Part shown: in pieces, positions 1-7,003 of the stretch
Numbering within the stretch: position 1 is the stretch's first letter
Layout: every line of letters starts with the position of its first letter
Assembly: GCA_016649795.1 (NCBI GenBank)
Contig: JAENWZ010000036.1
Location: 1-12,789, forward strand
DNA length: 12,789 nucleotides
Source of the DNA: Proteiniphilum sp.
Lineage (GTDB): Bacteria; Bacteroidota; Bacteroidia; Bacteroidales; Dysgonomonadaceae
Direction: 5' to 3'
Program-made: the position numbers and the translations under genes
Notes under the pieces: model-generated
Database searches by the model: none
What the model was told of the DNA's origin: nothing
Seen by the model: the letters and a program-made list of their open reading frames with translations, nothing else

Positions 1-2407
1 GAAACAAAGCATCCCCGTTGGTCGGATCAACTCCATAATAGTCACGTAGTCTAAATGAATAAAGCGACTTACCTACAGTGTGTCTCAAACGACCATCTTC
101 AGAATAGGCAATTTCTTCATTATCTCCAAGTTCCAAAATTTTGGTTCGGTTGAAAGCGATATTAGCCCCCACATCCCATTTCAGTTCATTCGTGTTGATA
201 ACATCGTAATTTAACTGAATTTCGACACCCTTGTTTTCGAGCGATCCAATATTAAGAAAATTGGATGAAAAACCTGTTGTCTGGGGTACGTTCTTATCCA
301 GAAGCATGTCAGTGGTTTTACGTTTATACACATCAACATTCCCATCCAATCTGTCAAATAGCGTAAAATCAAGTCCCAGGTTCCAGGTTCCGTTCTTTTC
401 CCAAGAAAGAAATGGATTCGCGGGGCGTGAAGGACGCATACCGGTAGTACCATTGTATTGTGCGCTTGAATAGACGCCATAGGAACGATAGGGTGCAATA
501 TTGTTGTTACCGTTAACACCGTAACTTGCACGTAATTTCAGAAGATTTACAAACGATAAATCATTCATGAAATCTTCTTTGTGAATGTTCCAAGATGCAC
601 CTACTGAATAAAAAGTACCCCATCTGTTTTCATTACCGAATAATGAACTGCCATCGAAACGTAACGATGCCTGCAGATAATATTTTTCGGCATAATTGTA
701 ATCGAGCATTCCAAAATATGACAACAATGTCTCTGCACTATATCCCTGTTCACCTTCTACACCTGATTGAGGAGCAGTCTGGACATATGGGATATCAGGA
801 TTCACATCAGGAGCATAAATGTATTGAAAAGAATCAGTGTATTTCATCGCTTCCTGACCAAGCAGTATACGAACACTGTGATCTTCATTGAATAGATCAT
901 TATACGTAGCCGTATTTGATGTGGTAAGCTGAACATATTTGTTCATAGTTGCCTGCAATGTTGCTGAACCCTCACTTGTTTCCGGTGACCAATATCTGCG
1001 GCCATCACCATGAACCGTTTCAATGGCATTCGTTGTTTTCAGCGTTAACTTATTAATAGGCTTCCATTGCATGTAGATATTTCCCAGCAACTGATACGAT
1101 TTTCCAAACTGGTCATCATACTCAGCAGTAGCCCGTGGATTGGTATTACTGTTTTCAATAATACTAACATTATGTTTTCCTTCGTCATCGTATGCCCGCG
1201 TCCAAGGTAATATCATCATCCCAGCAAATACCGGGTTTGAATAATAGAGTGACTGCATCGGAACGTCATTACCTTCCGAATATGAAAGATTGACACGCCC
1301 CCCGGTTTCAAGGGTATTTGTCAGCTTATAATCGGCATTAAGACGTCCTGTAATCTTGTTCAGATCCACACCATAGAAAACACCTTCTGTCTTGTTATAT
1401 GCAAGTGAGCTGTAATATTTGGCTTTAGAATTGCTCCCTGTGGCGTTTATCTCATATTCCTGGATATTTCCCATACGAGTGAGGTGATCCATCCAATTTG
1501 TAAGCGGACGGCTTAGGAGCTCTTTCGGACGGTAATAAGTATCCGTTGGATCATCAGGATTATATCCGGCATTCACCGCAGCATCTCGTTGATAGGTATA
1601 AAGCTGTTCAGCATTCATGACCCCAAAGCCATTGTCATTGGCCAACCATGAAGCTCCATATTTGGCACGAGCTGAAAAGCTGGTCCTGCCATCTTTCCCA
1701 CTCTTGGTAGTTACCAATATTACTCCGTTTGCAGCCCTGCTCCCGTAGATAGAAGCTGCTGCAGCATCTTTCAATACTGTGATACTTTCAATATCATTGG
1801 GACTGATTGAAGCAAGAACATTCCCTGTATTCAGAAAATCATTGGTATTTCCCGTTAAAACAGGGATACCATCTACAACCCACAGAGGGTTGTTGCCTGC
1901 ATTGATAGATGATGTACCACGAATACGGATAGATGATCCGGCGCCAGGTTGTCCGGAAGAGGATGTAATTGAAACACCGGCGATCTTACCACCAAGTGCC
2001 TTATCCATTGAAACCACAGGAGCATCCGAAATATCTGCGCCACTTACAGTACTAACAGAACCCGTCTTGGTTTCTCGGGTCACGGTACCATAAGCAACTA
2101 TAACTACTTCCTCCAATAATTTTGAATCGGTCTGTAGCACTACTCTTACACTTGGCCTTACAGGTATTTCCTGTGTTTCATAACCAACATATGAGATAAC
2201 AAGTATACCTCCGGCAGGAGCCGAAAGGGTAAAATTACCATCGACATCTGTAACTGTACCCTGGGTTGTCCCTTTTACCTGAACAGTAGCACCGATAGCC
2301 GGCTCTCCTGTATCATCCACAACAGTACCTCGTACCTGTGTTTGAGCAGTTATAATCCCTATCCCCAAAAAGAGTAGGGAGAAAAACATAGTTAGTTTTC
2401 TTTTCAT
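1..2407 (-). CDS. SusC/RagA-family TonB-linked outer membrane transporter, N-terminal part (C-terminus off the window)
   Basis: Outer-membrane TonB-dependent transporter of the SusC/RagA family, which imports oligosaccharides or peptides with a SusD-like lipoprotein. I read the minus strand from the ATG at 2407-2405; the frame is open to the window edge at every part I translated, giving about 802 codons against roughly 1000 in the family, so about 200 C-terminal residues are missing. Residues 1-21 are a signal peptide ending TAQ. Residues 26-92 form a carboxypeptidase-regulatory-like domain (GTVVDDTGEPAIGATV, then DVDGNFTL and VGYE). A TonB-box-like EEVVIVAYGT follows at 99-108. The plug carries the SusC signatures PLWVVDGIPV (174-183) and ITVLKDAAAASIYGSRAANG (209-228). 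The rest is beta-barrel. Substrate cannot be told. A SusD partner would be expected to the left. It is preceded by a long untranslated region with candidate promoters. Confidence 0.95.
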   Translation of the reverse strand, partial: MKRKLTMFFSLLFLGIGIITAQTQVRGTVVDDTGEPAIGATVQVKGTTQGTVTDVDGNFTLSAPAGGILVISYVGYETQEIPVRPSVRVVLQTDSKLLEEVVIVAYGTVTRETKTGSVSTVSGADISDAPVVSMDKALGGKIAGVSITSSSGQPGAGSSIRIRGTSSINAGNNPLWVVDGIPVLTGNTNDFLNTGNVLASISPNDIESITVLKDAAAASIYGSRAANGVILVTTKSGKDGRTSFSARAKYGASWLANDNGFGVMNAEQLYTYQRDAAVNAGYNPDDPTDTYYRPKELLSRPLTNWMDHLTRMGNIQEYEINATGSNSKAKYYSSLAYNKTEGVFYGVDLNKITGRLNADYKLTNTLETGGRVNLSYSEGNDVPMQSLYYSNPVFAGMMILPWTRAYDDEGKHNVSIIENSNTNPRATAEYDDQFGKSYQLLGNIYMQWKPINKLTLKTTNAIETVHGDGRRYWSPETSEGSATLQATMNKYVQLTTSNTATYNDLFNEDHSVRILLGQEAMKYTDSFQYIYAPDVNPDIPYVQTAPQSGVEGEQGYSAETLLSYFGMLDYNYAEKYYLQASLRFDGSSLFGNENRWGTFYSVGASWNIHKEDFMNDLSFVNLLKLRASYGVNGNNNIAPYRSYGVYSSAQYNGTTGMRPSRPANPFLSWEKNGTWNLGLDFTLFDRLDGNVDVYKRKTTDMLLDKNVPQTTGFSSNFLNIGSLENKGVEIQLNYDVINTNELKWDVGANIAFNRTKILELGDNEEIAYSEDGRLRHTVGKSLYSFRLRDYYGVDPTNGDALF

Positions 2408-2434
2408 AAACTCTACTTTTTAATTAAACACTTA

Positions 2435-2518
2435 TTATAATTCTATTTTCACTTCTTTAAAGAGGATGTGGTCTGCTCTCTGCAATGAACTGTACTCATA
2501 AACGATCATCAGGTTCAT
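2435..2518 (-). CDS. Possible 27-residue leader ORF upstream of the SusC-like gene
   Basis: Minus-strand ATG at 2518-2516 and TAA at 2437-2435 enclose 27 codons; the product begins MNLMIVYEYSS and ends FKEVKIEL. The stop lies 27 nt before the SusC-like start, so translation of this ORF could affect that of susC. It has no signal peptide or recognisable domain, and its codons do not prove coding. It may be chance in AT-rich leader DNA. Offered as a candidate only. Confidence 0.2.
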   Translation of the reverse strand: MNLMIVYEYSSLQRADHILFKEVKIEL

Positions 2519-2576
2519 TTCTTTATAGAATAACGTTATCCATTATTAACATACATGTAGAAACGGATCTAATACG

Positions 2577-2584
2577 CAAATATA
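2577..2584 (-). promoter_or_regulatory. Candidate proximal -7 promoter element for the SusC-like gene
   Basis: The minus strand reads TATATTTG, a full match to the Bacteroidetes -7 consensus TAnnTTTG. No convincing -33 TTTG is found about 20 bp upstream, where the 12-bp palindrome AATTACGTAATT (2598-2609) lies instead; that could be an activator or repressor site. Transcription would start near 2570 with a leader of about 160 nt. Confidence 0.4.
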
Positions 2585-2764
2585 TGCTATTTATTTTAAT
2601 TACGTAATTTTTTACACATTTTTTTAAAAATATGGGTCAAACCGTTGTGAAACGAGGTGTTTTATACACTTCATCTGAATTTTCGTTGACCTGAACATGC
2701 AAACGGTAATATAAATATTTTAACAATTGACCTGCTGTTATAACCTGTGAAACCTAAAACGGCA

Positions 2765-2795
2765 CAAAGATAGCCCTCTATCTGATATAATGCAA
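2765..2795 (-). promoter_or_regulatory. Candidate distal promoter for the SusC-like gene (TTG-N20-TATCTTTG)
   Basis: On the minus strand a TTG (2795-2793) lies 20 bp before TATCTTTG (2772-2765). This fits the -33 TTTG / -7 TAnnTTTG arrangement used by the main sigma factor of Bacteroidetes. Of the two susC candidates this one has the better-spaced pair of elements. It would give a leader of about 350 nt. Confidence 0.45.
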
Positions 2796-2890
2796 CATTA
2801 ATTTGTTAAAACTGATAATATAGTCAATATACGACCCATTTTTGAGTTAAAAATATATCATACACCGATCTACCTCATACTTTTAGATAA

Positions 2891-2914
2891 CAAAAAACCA
2901 CCCCGGAGGGTGGC
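2891..2914 (-). terminator. Rho-independent terminator of the FKBP operon
   Basis: On the minus strand GCCACCC, a TCCG loop and GGGTGG are followed by TTTTTTG: a 6-bp GC-rich stem (2898-2903 with 2908-2913) and a run of six T. It lies 28 bp after the TAA of the FKBP lipoprotein gene and closes the two-gene FKBP unit, separating it from the SusC-like gene transcribed in the same direction. Confidence 0.85.
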
Positions 2915-2942
2915 TTAATATGAACGATGCTTCAAGAATACT

Positions 2943-3956
2943 TTATTTCTCTATTCCGATCAATTCTACATCGAAAATAAGATTGGAAAACGGCTTGATC
3001 TCACCTCTGTCTGCAGAGCCGTAAGCCAGATCATAAGGAACGACCAATCTCCATTTAGATCCAACAGGCATCAGTTGCAATGCTTCGGTCCATCCCGGAA
3101 TTACCTGGGTAACACCGAATGTGGCAGGCTCACCTCTGTCTACACTACTGTCGAAAACAGTACCGTCGATCAATGTACCGTGATAATGCACTTTCACCTG
3201 ATCGGTATCAGCAGGGATCGCTCCGTTACCGGCGCGGATAATCTCATATTGCAAACCGCTGGGCAGTGTAACCACTCCCTCTTTCTTGGCATTCTCGGCC
3301 ATAAAAGCATCGCCCGCATCAATGCTTTCCTGATATTGGGCTTTAAGATCTTCTTCCTGAAGAGCCTGTGCTTCTGCCTGTGCTTTTTGAGCTGTGCTCT
3401 CAATTAAACCGTTGGCATCCAATTTGCTGATAGCCAACTCCTGATTCTTTAAAGTTGAGATAAGACCCGCTATCACCTGATCCCTGTTCACCTTTTTGGT
3501 GGAATCAGCTCCGAAAAGCATTTCGCTGAACTGCGGAAGCATCTGCTGAGAGAACTGTACACCTATGCTCAAACCATTTGCATAAGGTGATTTCTCTTCA
3601 AGATCCATCGCTTCAGTCATTCCCTTGATAAACTCATTGAGTTTGGGTGCATTCAGTTTATTCACTGAATCAACTTTTGCATCCAGCTCTTTTTGTAACA
3701 CTTCCTTCTGTGTGGAATCGGCTGCAGCCATTCTCATCTGATAATCATACTCAATATTGGTGGTGTTTTGCAACACGCCCGACTGTTCCAGAAATTGTAC
3801 CAGACCCTGGTCGGCCATACTTACGCCATAAGCGTATGAAACACTGTCTACTGAATTTTTCAATGATGTCTTAGGTGTAGATGCGCCCCCGCAGGAAACC
3901 ATCATTACTGCCAAAAGAGTCAATGCACTAAATGTACCAAAAATTGTTTTTTTCAT
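2943..3956 (-). CDS. FKBP-type peptidyl-prolyl cis-trans isomerase lipoprotein (FkpA/Mip-like)
   Basis: Peptidyl-prolyl isomerase that speeds proline isomerisation during folding, here predicted to be an exported lipoprotein. Residues 1-22 are a lipoprotein signal peptide with lipobox MVSC (lipidated Cys22, then GG). A helical FKBP_N-type region spans about 35-225 and contains two versions of one motif (SYAYGVSMADQ at 40-50 and PYANGLSIGVQ at 124-134), whereas the neighbouring paralogue has one. The C-terminal FKBP domain, about 230-337, keeps the FKBP12-type pocket: Tyr258, Phe268-Asp269, Phe280, Val285-Ile286, Trp289, Tyr312 and Phe328, so it should be active. At 337 residues it is longer than classical FkpA. 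It lies 79 bp after the second FKBP gene on the same strand, with no promoter I can see between them, and is followed by a terminator. Whether it faces the periplasm or the cell surface is not decided by the sequence. Confidence 0.93.
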   Translation of the reverse strand: MKKTIFGTFSALTLLAVMMVSCGGASTPKTSLKNSVDSVSYAYGVSMADQGLVQFLEQSGVLQNTTNIEYDYQMRMAAADSTQKEVLQKELDAKVDSVNKLNAPKLNEFIKGMTEAMDLEEKSPYANGLSIGVQFSQQMLPQFSEMLFGADSTKKVNRDQVIAGLISTLKNQELAISKLDANGLIESTAQKAQAEAQALQEEDLKAQYQESIDAGDAFMAENAKKEGVVTLPSGLQYEIIRAGNGAIPADTDQVKVHYHGTLIDGTVFDSSVDRGEPATFGVTQVIPGWTEALQLMPVGSKWRLVVPYDLAYGSADRGEIKPFSNLIFDVELIGIEK

Positions 3957-4035
3957 CTTACTTTTAATTTAATTTTCTATAACTTTAAATATCTTGTCTC
4001 AAAATTGAGATTTTTCCGTTGTTAAATGCTGTAGT

Positions 4036-4620
4036 CTATTCTATTCCTAATAATTCCACATCGAAAATAAGGGCAGCGTTGGGTTCGATAGAGTTCCCGG
4101 CACCCTGCTCTCCGTAGGCAAGATGGGAAGGGATGAACAATCTCCATTTCGACCCTACAGCCATCAGCTGCAAAGCTTCAACCCATCCCTTGATCACCTG
4201 ATTCACGCCGAACACTGCCGGCTGACCGCGTTGCACTGAACTGTCGAATACAGTACCATTGAGAAGTGTTCCGTGATAGTGACATTTCACCTTGTCGGTA
4301 GCTTTGGGTTTCTCTCCGCTGCCTTCTGTCAGGATCTCATATTGTAACCCACTGGGTAGGGAGATCACATTCTCATTTTTACTGTTTTCTTCTAGAAAGG
4401 TCTTTCCCTCTTCAATGATGTTTCCAAGCATCTCATCCTGTTTTTTACTGAAAAATTGCTGAATTATCTCATTTGCTTCCTGGGGACTCATGGAAGGTGT
4501 GCTATTGCTCATTACCTCTGAGAAGGCTTTCACAAAAGATTCAACATCTAATTGTCTTAACCCCGAATTCATAAGATTAGAGGCCATACTCATTCCTAAC
4601 GCGTAACTTAATTTGTCCAT
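4036..4620 (-). CDS. FKBP-type peptidyl-prolyl cis-trans isomerase, cytoplasmic (FKBP22-like)
   Basis: Second prolyl isomerase of the pair, 194 residues, without a signal peptide and so probably cytoplasmic. Residues 1-80 form the helical N-terminal region (SYALGMSMASN near the start) that in FKBP22 and Mip mediates dimerisation. Residues 85-194 form the FKBP domain, with pocket residues Tyr115, Phe125-Asp126, Phe137, Val142-Ile143, Trp146, Tyr169 and Phe186 all present. The catalytic domain closely matches that of the downstream lipoprotein (shared strings SLPSGLQYEI/TLPSGLQYEI, HYHGTL, VFDSSV, WVEALQLM/WTEALQLM, VGSKWRL), so the pair looks like a tandem duplication. It is first in the operon, with a TACTTTTG -7 element 29 bp before the ATG. 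The role is inferred as general folding; no specific client is indicated. Confidence 0.92.
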   Translation of the reverse strand: MDKLSYALGMSMASNLMNSGLRQLDVESFVKAFSEVMSNSTPSMSPQEANEIIQQFFSKKQDEMLGNIIEEGKTFLEENSKNENVISLPSGLQYEILTEGSGEKPKATDKVKCHYHGTLLNGTVFDSSVQRGQPAVFGVNQVIKGWVEALQLMAVGSKWRLFIPSHLAYGEQGAGNSIEPNAALIFDVELLGIE

Positions 4621-4649
4621 TAACTTTTTTCCTTTTTAATATTTGGGGA

Positions 4650-4657
4650 CAAAAGTA
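4650..4657 (-). promoter_or_regulatory. -7 promoter element of the FKBP operon
   Basis: The minus strand reads TACTTTTG, matching TAnnTTTG, 29 bp before the FKBP start at 4620. A TTG at 4676-4674 is a possible -33 element, but its 16-bp spacing is short. It is divergent from the sirtuin promoter. Confidence 0.55.
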
Positions 4658-4700
4658 CGATTTTAATATGAAACAACACCTTTTTACAACGATAAAAAAC

Positions 4701-4708
4701 TATATTTG
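4701..4708 (+). promoter_or_regulatory. -7 promoter element of the sirtuin gene
   Basis: TATATTTG is a full match to TAnnTTTG and lies 29 bp before the ATG at 4738. No clear -33 element is seen. A purine-rich AGAGGGG at 4726-4732 lies just upstream of the start. Confidence 0.6.
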
Positions 4709-4737
4709 TCTCATTACAACGTAATAGAGGGGTTTGT

Positions 4738-5433
4738 ATGCAAAAAAAAATAGTCGTTCTTACAGGTGCAGGCATGAGTGCCGAAAGCGGGATAGCCACC
4801 TTCAGAGATTCGGGAGGATTATGGGAACGGTATCCGATGGAGCAGGTAGCCACTCCCGAAGGGTTTGAGGCTGACCCGGAGCTGGTGCTGAATTTTTACA
4901 ATATGCGTCGCAGGGAGCTGTTGAAGGCGAAACCGAATGAGGGACACAGGGGTTTGGTCGATCTGGAATCCTATTTTGACGTGACAATCATCACGCAAAA
5001 CATCGACAATCTGCATGAACAGGCAGGCAGTAAAAAAGTGTTGCATCTGCATGGTGAACTGATGAAAGCGCGCTCCACGAGCGATGAATCGCTGATTTAT
5101 GATATCGACCCGCTGCATTGCGATATCCGGCTGGGTGACCTGTGCGAGAAGGGGTTCCAGCTGCGACCGCACATTGTCTGGTTCGGAGAAGCGGTGCCCA
5201 TGATTCAGGAAGCAGAAGAGATCACCCGCCGGGCAGATATACTGGTGATCATCGGCACATCTATGAACGTTTATCCAGCAGCAGGATTACTCAACGAGGT
5301 GAGGAGCAATATACCTGTTTATCTGATCGACCCCAAAGATGTGCATACCCGGCGATACGACATTCACCATATACAAAAAGGGGCATCGGAAGGGGTCAGG
5401 GAACTAAAAAAACTGTTACAGATATTTTTTTAA
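4738..5433 (+). CDS. cobB: NAD-dependent protein deacylase, sirtuin class III-like (CobB/SIRT5-like)
   Basis: Sirtuin that removes acyl groups from lysine using NAD and makes nicotinamide and O-acyl-ADP-ribose. The 231 residues carry GAGMSAESGIATFRD (10-24) for NAD, TQNIDNLHEQAG (86-97) and LHLHGE with catalytic His105. Tyr54 and Arg57 in FYNMRRRE match the Tyr/Arg pair that lets SIRT5 and E. coli CobB take succinyl- and malonyl-lysine, so desuccinylase activity is likely in addition to deacetylation. The four-cysteine zinc site of most sirtuins is not present: the segment between His105 and LRPHIVWFGE (142-151) has only Cys128 and Cys136, the only cysteines in the protein. Structural zinc is therefore probably absent. 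The start is the first ATG, fits the family and follows a promoter at proper distance. Divergent from the FKBP operon; the TAA stop abuts the stop of the convergent AAA gene. Confidence 0.93.
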   Translation: MQKKIVVLTGAGMSAESGIATFRDSGGLWERYPMEQVATPEGFEADPELVLNFYNMRRRELLKAKPNEGHRGLVDLESYFDVTIITQNIDNLHEQAGSKKVLHLHGELMKARSTSDESLIYDIDPLHCDIRLGDLCEKGFQLRPHIVWFGEAVPMIQEAEEITRRADILVIIGTSMNVYPAAGLLNEVRSNIPVYLIDPKDVHTRRYDIHHIQKGASEGVRELKKLLQIFF

Positions 5434-6588
5434 TCAAATCATGCCATCAATTTTTGATTTAAGAGCATCCAGCGAGACTACATCAATCTTCTCCTTCATT
5501 GACCAACAATCAGCAGATGGAGTTACAACAAAAGTATGTCTTGGCGCCACATCTTCAATGGCAAGATAATTTCCCTTCGACAGAACTGGAGAATAGGAAG
5601 CTTTACACTCGATGGCAAATACCCTGTTTCTGACATTCATTACAAAATCTACTTCTGCACCATTGGTGGTTCTGTAATAGAAAAAATCAGCATCCGAATA
5701 TATTCCTTTAAGGTTTGATAATACAATCTGCTCCCAAATTGAGCCAAATGTTGGATGACCCGAAAGGTCAGCAAAATTTCGCAACCCTAATAATCCGGCT
5801 GTAATTCCTGAATCAGCAATGTATACTTTGGGCGATTTCACCAAACGTTTTCCCAGATTAGAAATATAGGGAGGAACGACCTCAACCATGTAGGTGCCGG
5901 CCAATAAATCTATATAATTCTTTACCGTTGCTGATGTTACGCCCAAAGAGGTAGCCAAAGTGGAATAGTTTACTGTTTGTCCATTTACATGAGCCAACAT
6001 TTGCCATAAACGTTTCATGGTTGTTGGCGTAAAACCTGCCCACTGTAATAAATCTCTTTCCAGGAAAGTAATAATAAAACTTTCTCTCCATTCAAAAGAG
6101 ATATCACTATCCTCTGCAAGTAAACTACGAGGAAAAGCTCCGGCAGAAAAATATTTTTCCAGTGAATAATCATTTTCCAATTCTTCCCAAAGGAATGGAG
6201 TTAGTCGTTTATATGAGATTCTTCCGGCAAGAGATTCAGAACTTTGTCTTAATAAATCTCTCGAAGCAGAACCAAGAATTAAAAAACTACCGGCCCTGTT
6301 CCACTCGTCCACAAGACTTCTGATGATTGGAAATAGTTCGGGATGTCTTTGAACTTCATCTATACAAATTAACTTTTCTTTTTGAGAAGTAAAGAACCAT
6401 TCTGCATCTTCCAGCTTTCGCAAATCAGAAGGCCTTTCAAGGTCTAAATAAATATTTTCCGGATAAGCGTCTAAAAGATGCTTAACCAAAGTTGATTTAC
6501 CACATTGACGAGGTCCTGTTATTGCAGTTACAGGAAAATTTTGTATTGATCTTAATACACTTGGTTCAAGAAATCGATGGATATACAT
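5434..6588 (-). CDS. AAA-type ATPase with C-terminal DUF4143 (nuclease-fold) domain
   Basis: Predicted ATP-binding protein of the AAA_14 plus DUF4143 family, widespread in Bacteroidetes and other prokaryotes and of poorly known function. Residues 18-130 form the AAA core: Walker A GPRQCGKST (25-33), Walker B LICIDEVQ (73-80), and a sensor-type LILGSAS after it. A winged-helix-like middle part follows (about 205-235). The C-terminal half has the restriction-nuclease-like DUF4143 signature, GAEVDFV (310-316) and AIECK (325-329), that is E/D...ExK of a PD-(D/E)xK fold. Length, 384 residues, is typical. It is AT-rich compared with mutS (one 60-base line at 6061 has 20 G+C; a mutS line at 7861 has 36), which suggests separate origin. 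It stands alone, ends exactly against the sirtuin stop, and has a -7 element and inverted repeat upstream. It could be a toxin-, defence- or mobile-element-linked gene, but no partner gene is visible. Confidence 0.9.
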   Translation of the reverse strand: MYIHRFLEPSVLRSIQNFPVTAITGPRQCGKSTLVKHLLDAYPENIYLDLERPSDLRKLEDAEWFFTSQKEKLICIDEVQRHPELFPIIRSLVDEWNRAGSFLILGSASRDLLRQSSESLAGRISYKRLTPFLWEELENDYSLEKYFSAGAFPRSLLAEDSDISFEWRESFIITFLERDLLQWAGFTPTTMKRLWQMLAHVNGQTVNYSTLATSLGVTSATVKNYIDLLAGTYMVEVVPPYISNLGKRLVKSPKVYIADSGITAGLLGLRNFADLSGHPTFGSIWEQIVLSNLKGIYSDADFFYYRTTNGAEVDFVMNVRNRVFAIECKASYSPVLSKGNYLAIEDVAPRHTFVVTPSADCWSMKEKIDVVSLDALKSKIDGMI

Positions 6589-6606
6589 GTTATTCTAAGT
6601 TTTTAT

Positions 6607-6644
6607 CCATGCAAATATACGAATAGTTTTTAAAATTTGCATGG
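6607..6644. promoter_or_regulatory. Perfect 10-bp inverted repeat over the AAA/DUF4143 promoter
   Basis: CCATGCAAAT (6607-6616) and its exact reverse complement ATTTGCATGG (6635-6644) are separated by 18 bp. The gene-proximal arm contains the -7 element of the AAA gene (TATATTTG on the minus strand, 6619-6612). A protein bound to both arms would cover the promoter, so this is a good operator candidate, perhaps for autoregulation. A terminal inverted repeat scar is an alternative. Confidence 0.5.
6612..6619 (-). promoter_or_regulatory. -7 promoter element of the AAA/DUF4143 gene
   Basis: The minus strand reads TATATTTG, a full TAnnTTTG match, 23 bp before the ATG at 6588. No -33 TTTG is evident at the usual spacing; the distal arm of the inverted repeat occupies that position. 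Confidence 0.5.
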
Positions 6645-6944
6645 TTAAAGTCGGTTTTCCTGGAAATTGAGCACTTTCTGTACCTTCACGGGATTTAAAC
6701 TTAATTTCTTAAAATCTTTTCAACTGACTGATATGTTATAATTCAAACATTAATCGAGACTCTGGGTGAAATCCTCTAAACTGCTTAAATTGATCTTAGA
6801 CAATCCCTGCTTTCTTAAGGTCCCAACCGGTTACTGTCGGATAAAAAGACGCAGCTGCTGCGGTAATAGTTGAATCATATCATCTGATCTATCCTAAATT
6901 GAAGGCTATAGAGTGATATATTTACCAGAGATTAAAAATCAATC
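6645..6944. other. Intergenic stretch without an intact gene
   Basis: Between the AAA gene and mutS I find no open frame of useful length, tRNA or terminator. The minus strand has a frame from 6893 to 6750 interrupted by one TAA (6833-6831); after the stop it would read PVGTLRKQGLSKINLSS and end in TAA. This could be a decayed gene end, or chance. Confidence 0.5.
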
Positions 6945-6974
6945 TTTGTAAGTCCTCTTTTTTTTGTAATTTCG
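6945..6974 (+). promoter_or_regulatory. Candidate mutS promoter (TTTG-N18-TAATTTCG)
   Basis: TTTG at 6945-6948 precedes TAATTTCG at 6967-6974 by 18 bp. The -7 element differs from TAnnTTTG at one base. It ends 29 bp before the GTG start, the same distance as in the sirtuin and FKBP promoters of this window. Confidence 0.45.
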
Positions 6975-7003
6975 CTTTTTTAAAACCAACTGAGAAAAAG
7001 CCT

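Larger units (their letters stand above)
2408..2890. other. Long non-coding region upstream of the SusC-like gene
   Basis: This AT-rich stretch has no long open frame. On the minus strand it holds two candidate Bacteroides-type promoters (-7 elements at 2577-2584 and 2765-2772), a perfect 12-bp palindrome AATTACGTAATT at 2598-2609, and a possible 27-residue leader ORF at 2435-2518. If the distal promoter is used the susC leader is about 350 nt; with the proximal one about 160 nt. I see no tRNA, riboswitch or repeat array here. Confidence 0.6.

Noticed and set aside
211..531. Minus-strand open frame of 106 codons.
   Set aside because: It lies within the SusC-like gene in a different frame; the SusC frame reads through the same bases with barrel-like sequence.
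3997..4015. TCTCAA-AA-TTGAGA followed by five T between the two FKBP genes.
   Set aside because: The 6-bp AT-rich stem with a 2-base loop is too weak for a terminator and points along the strand opposite to the FKBP genes.
5142..5462. Plus-strand open frame of 106 codons overlapping the sirtuin end.
   Set aside because: Shadow frame of the sirtuin; no domain, and it would overlap two real genes.
6852..6868. CAGCTGCTGCGGTAATA resembles the conserved 16S rRNA stretch CAGCAGCCGCGGTAATA.
   Set aside because: The flanks do not match rRNA on either side; the resemblance is 17 bases only and is taken as chance.
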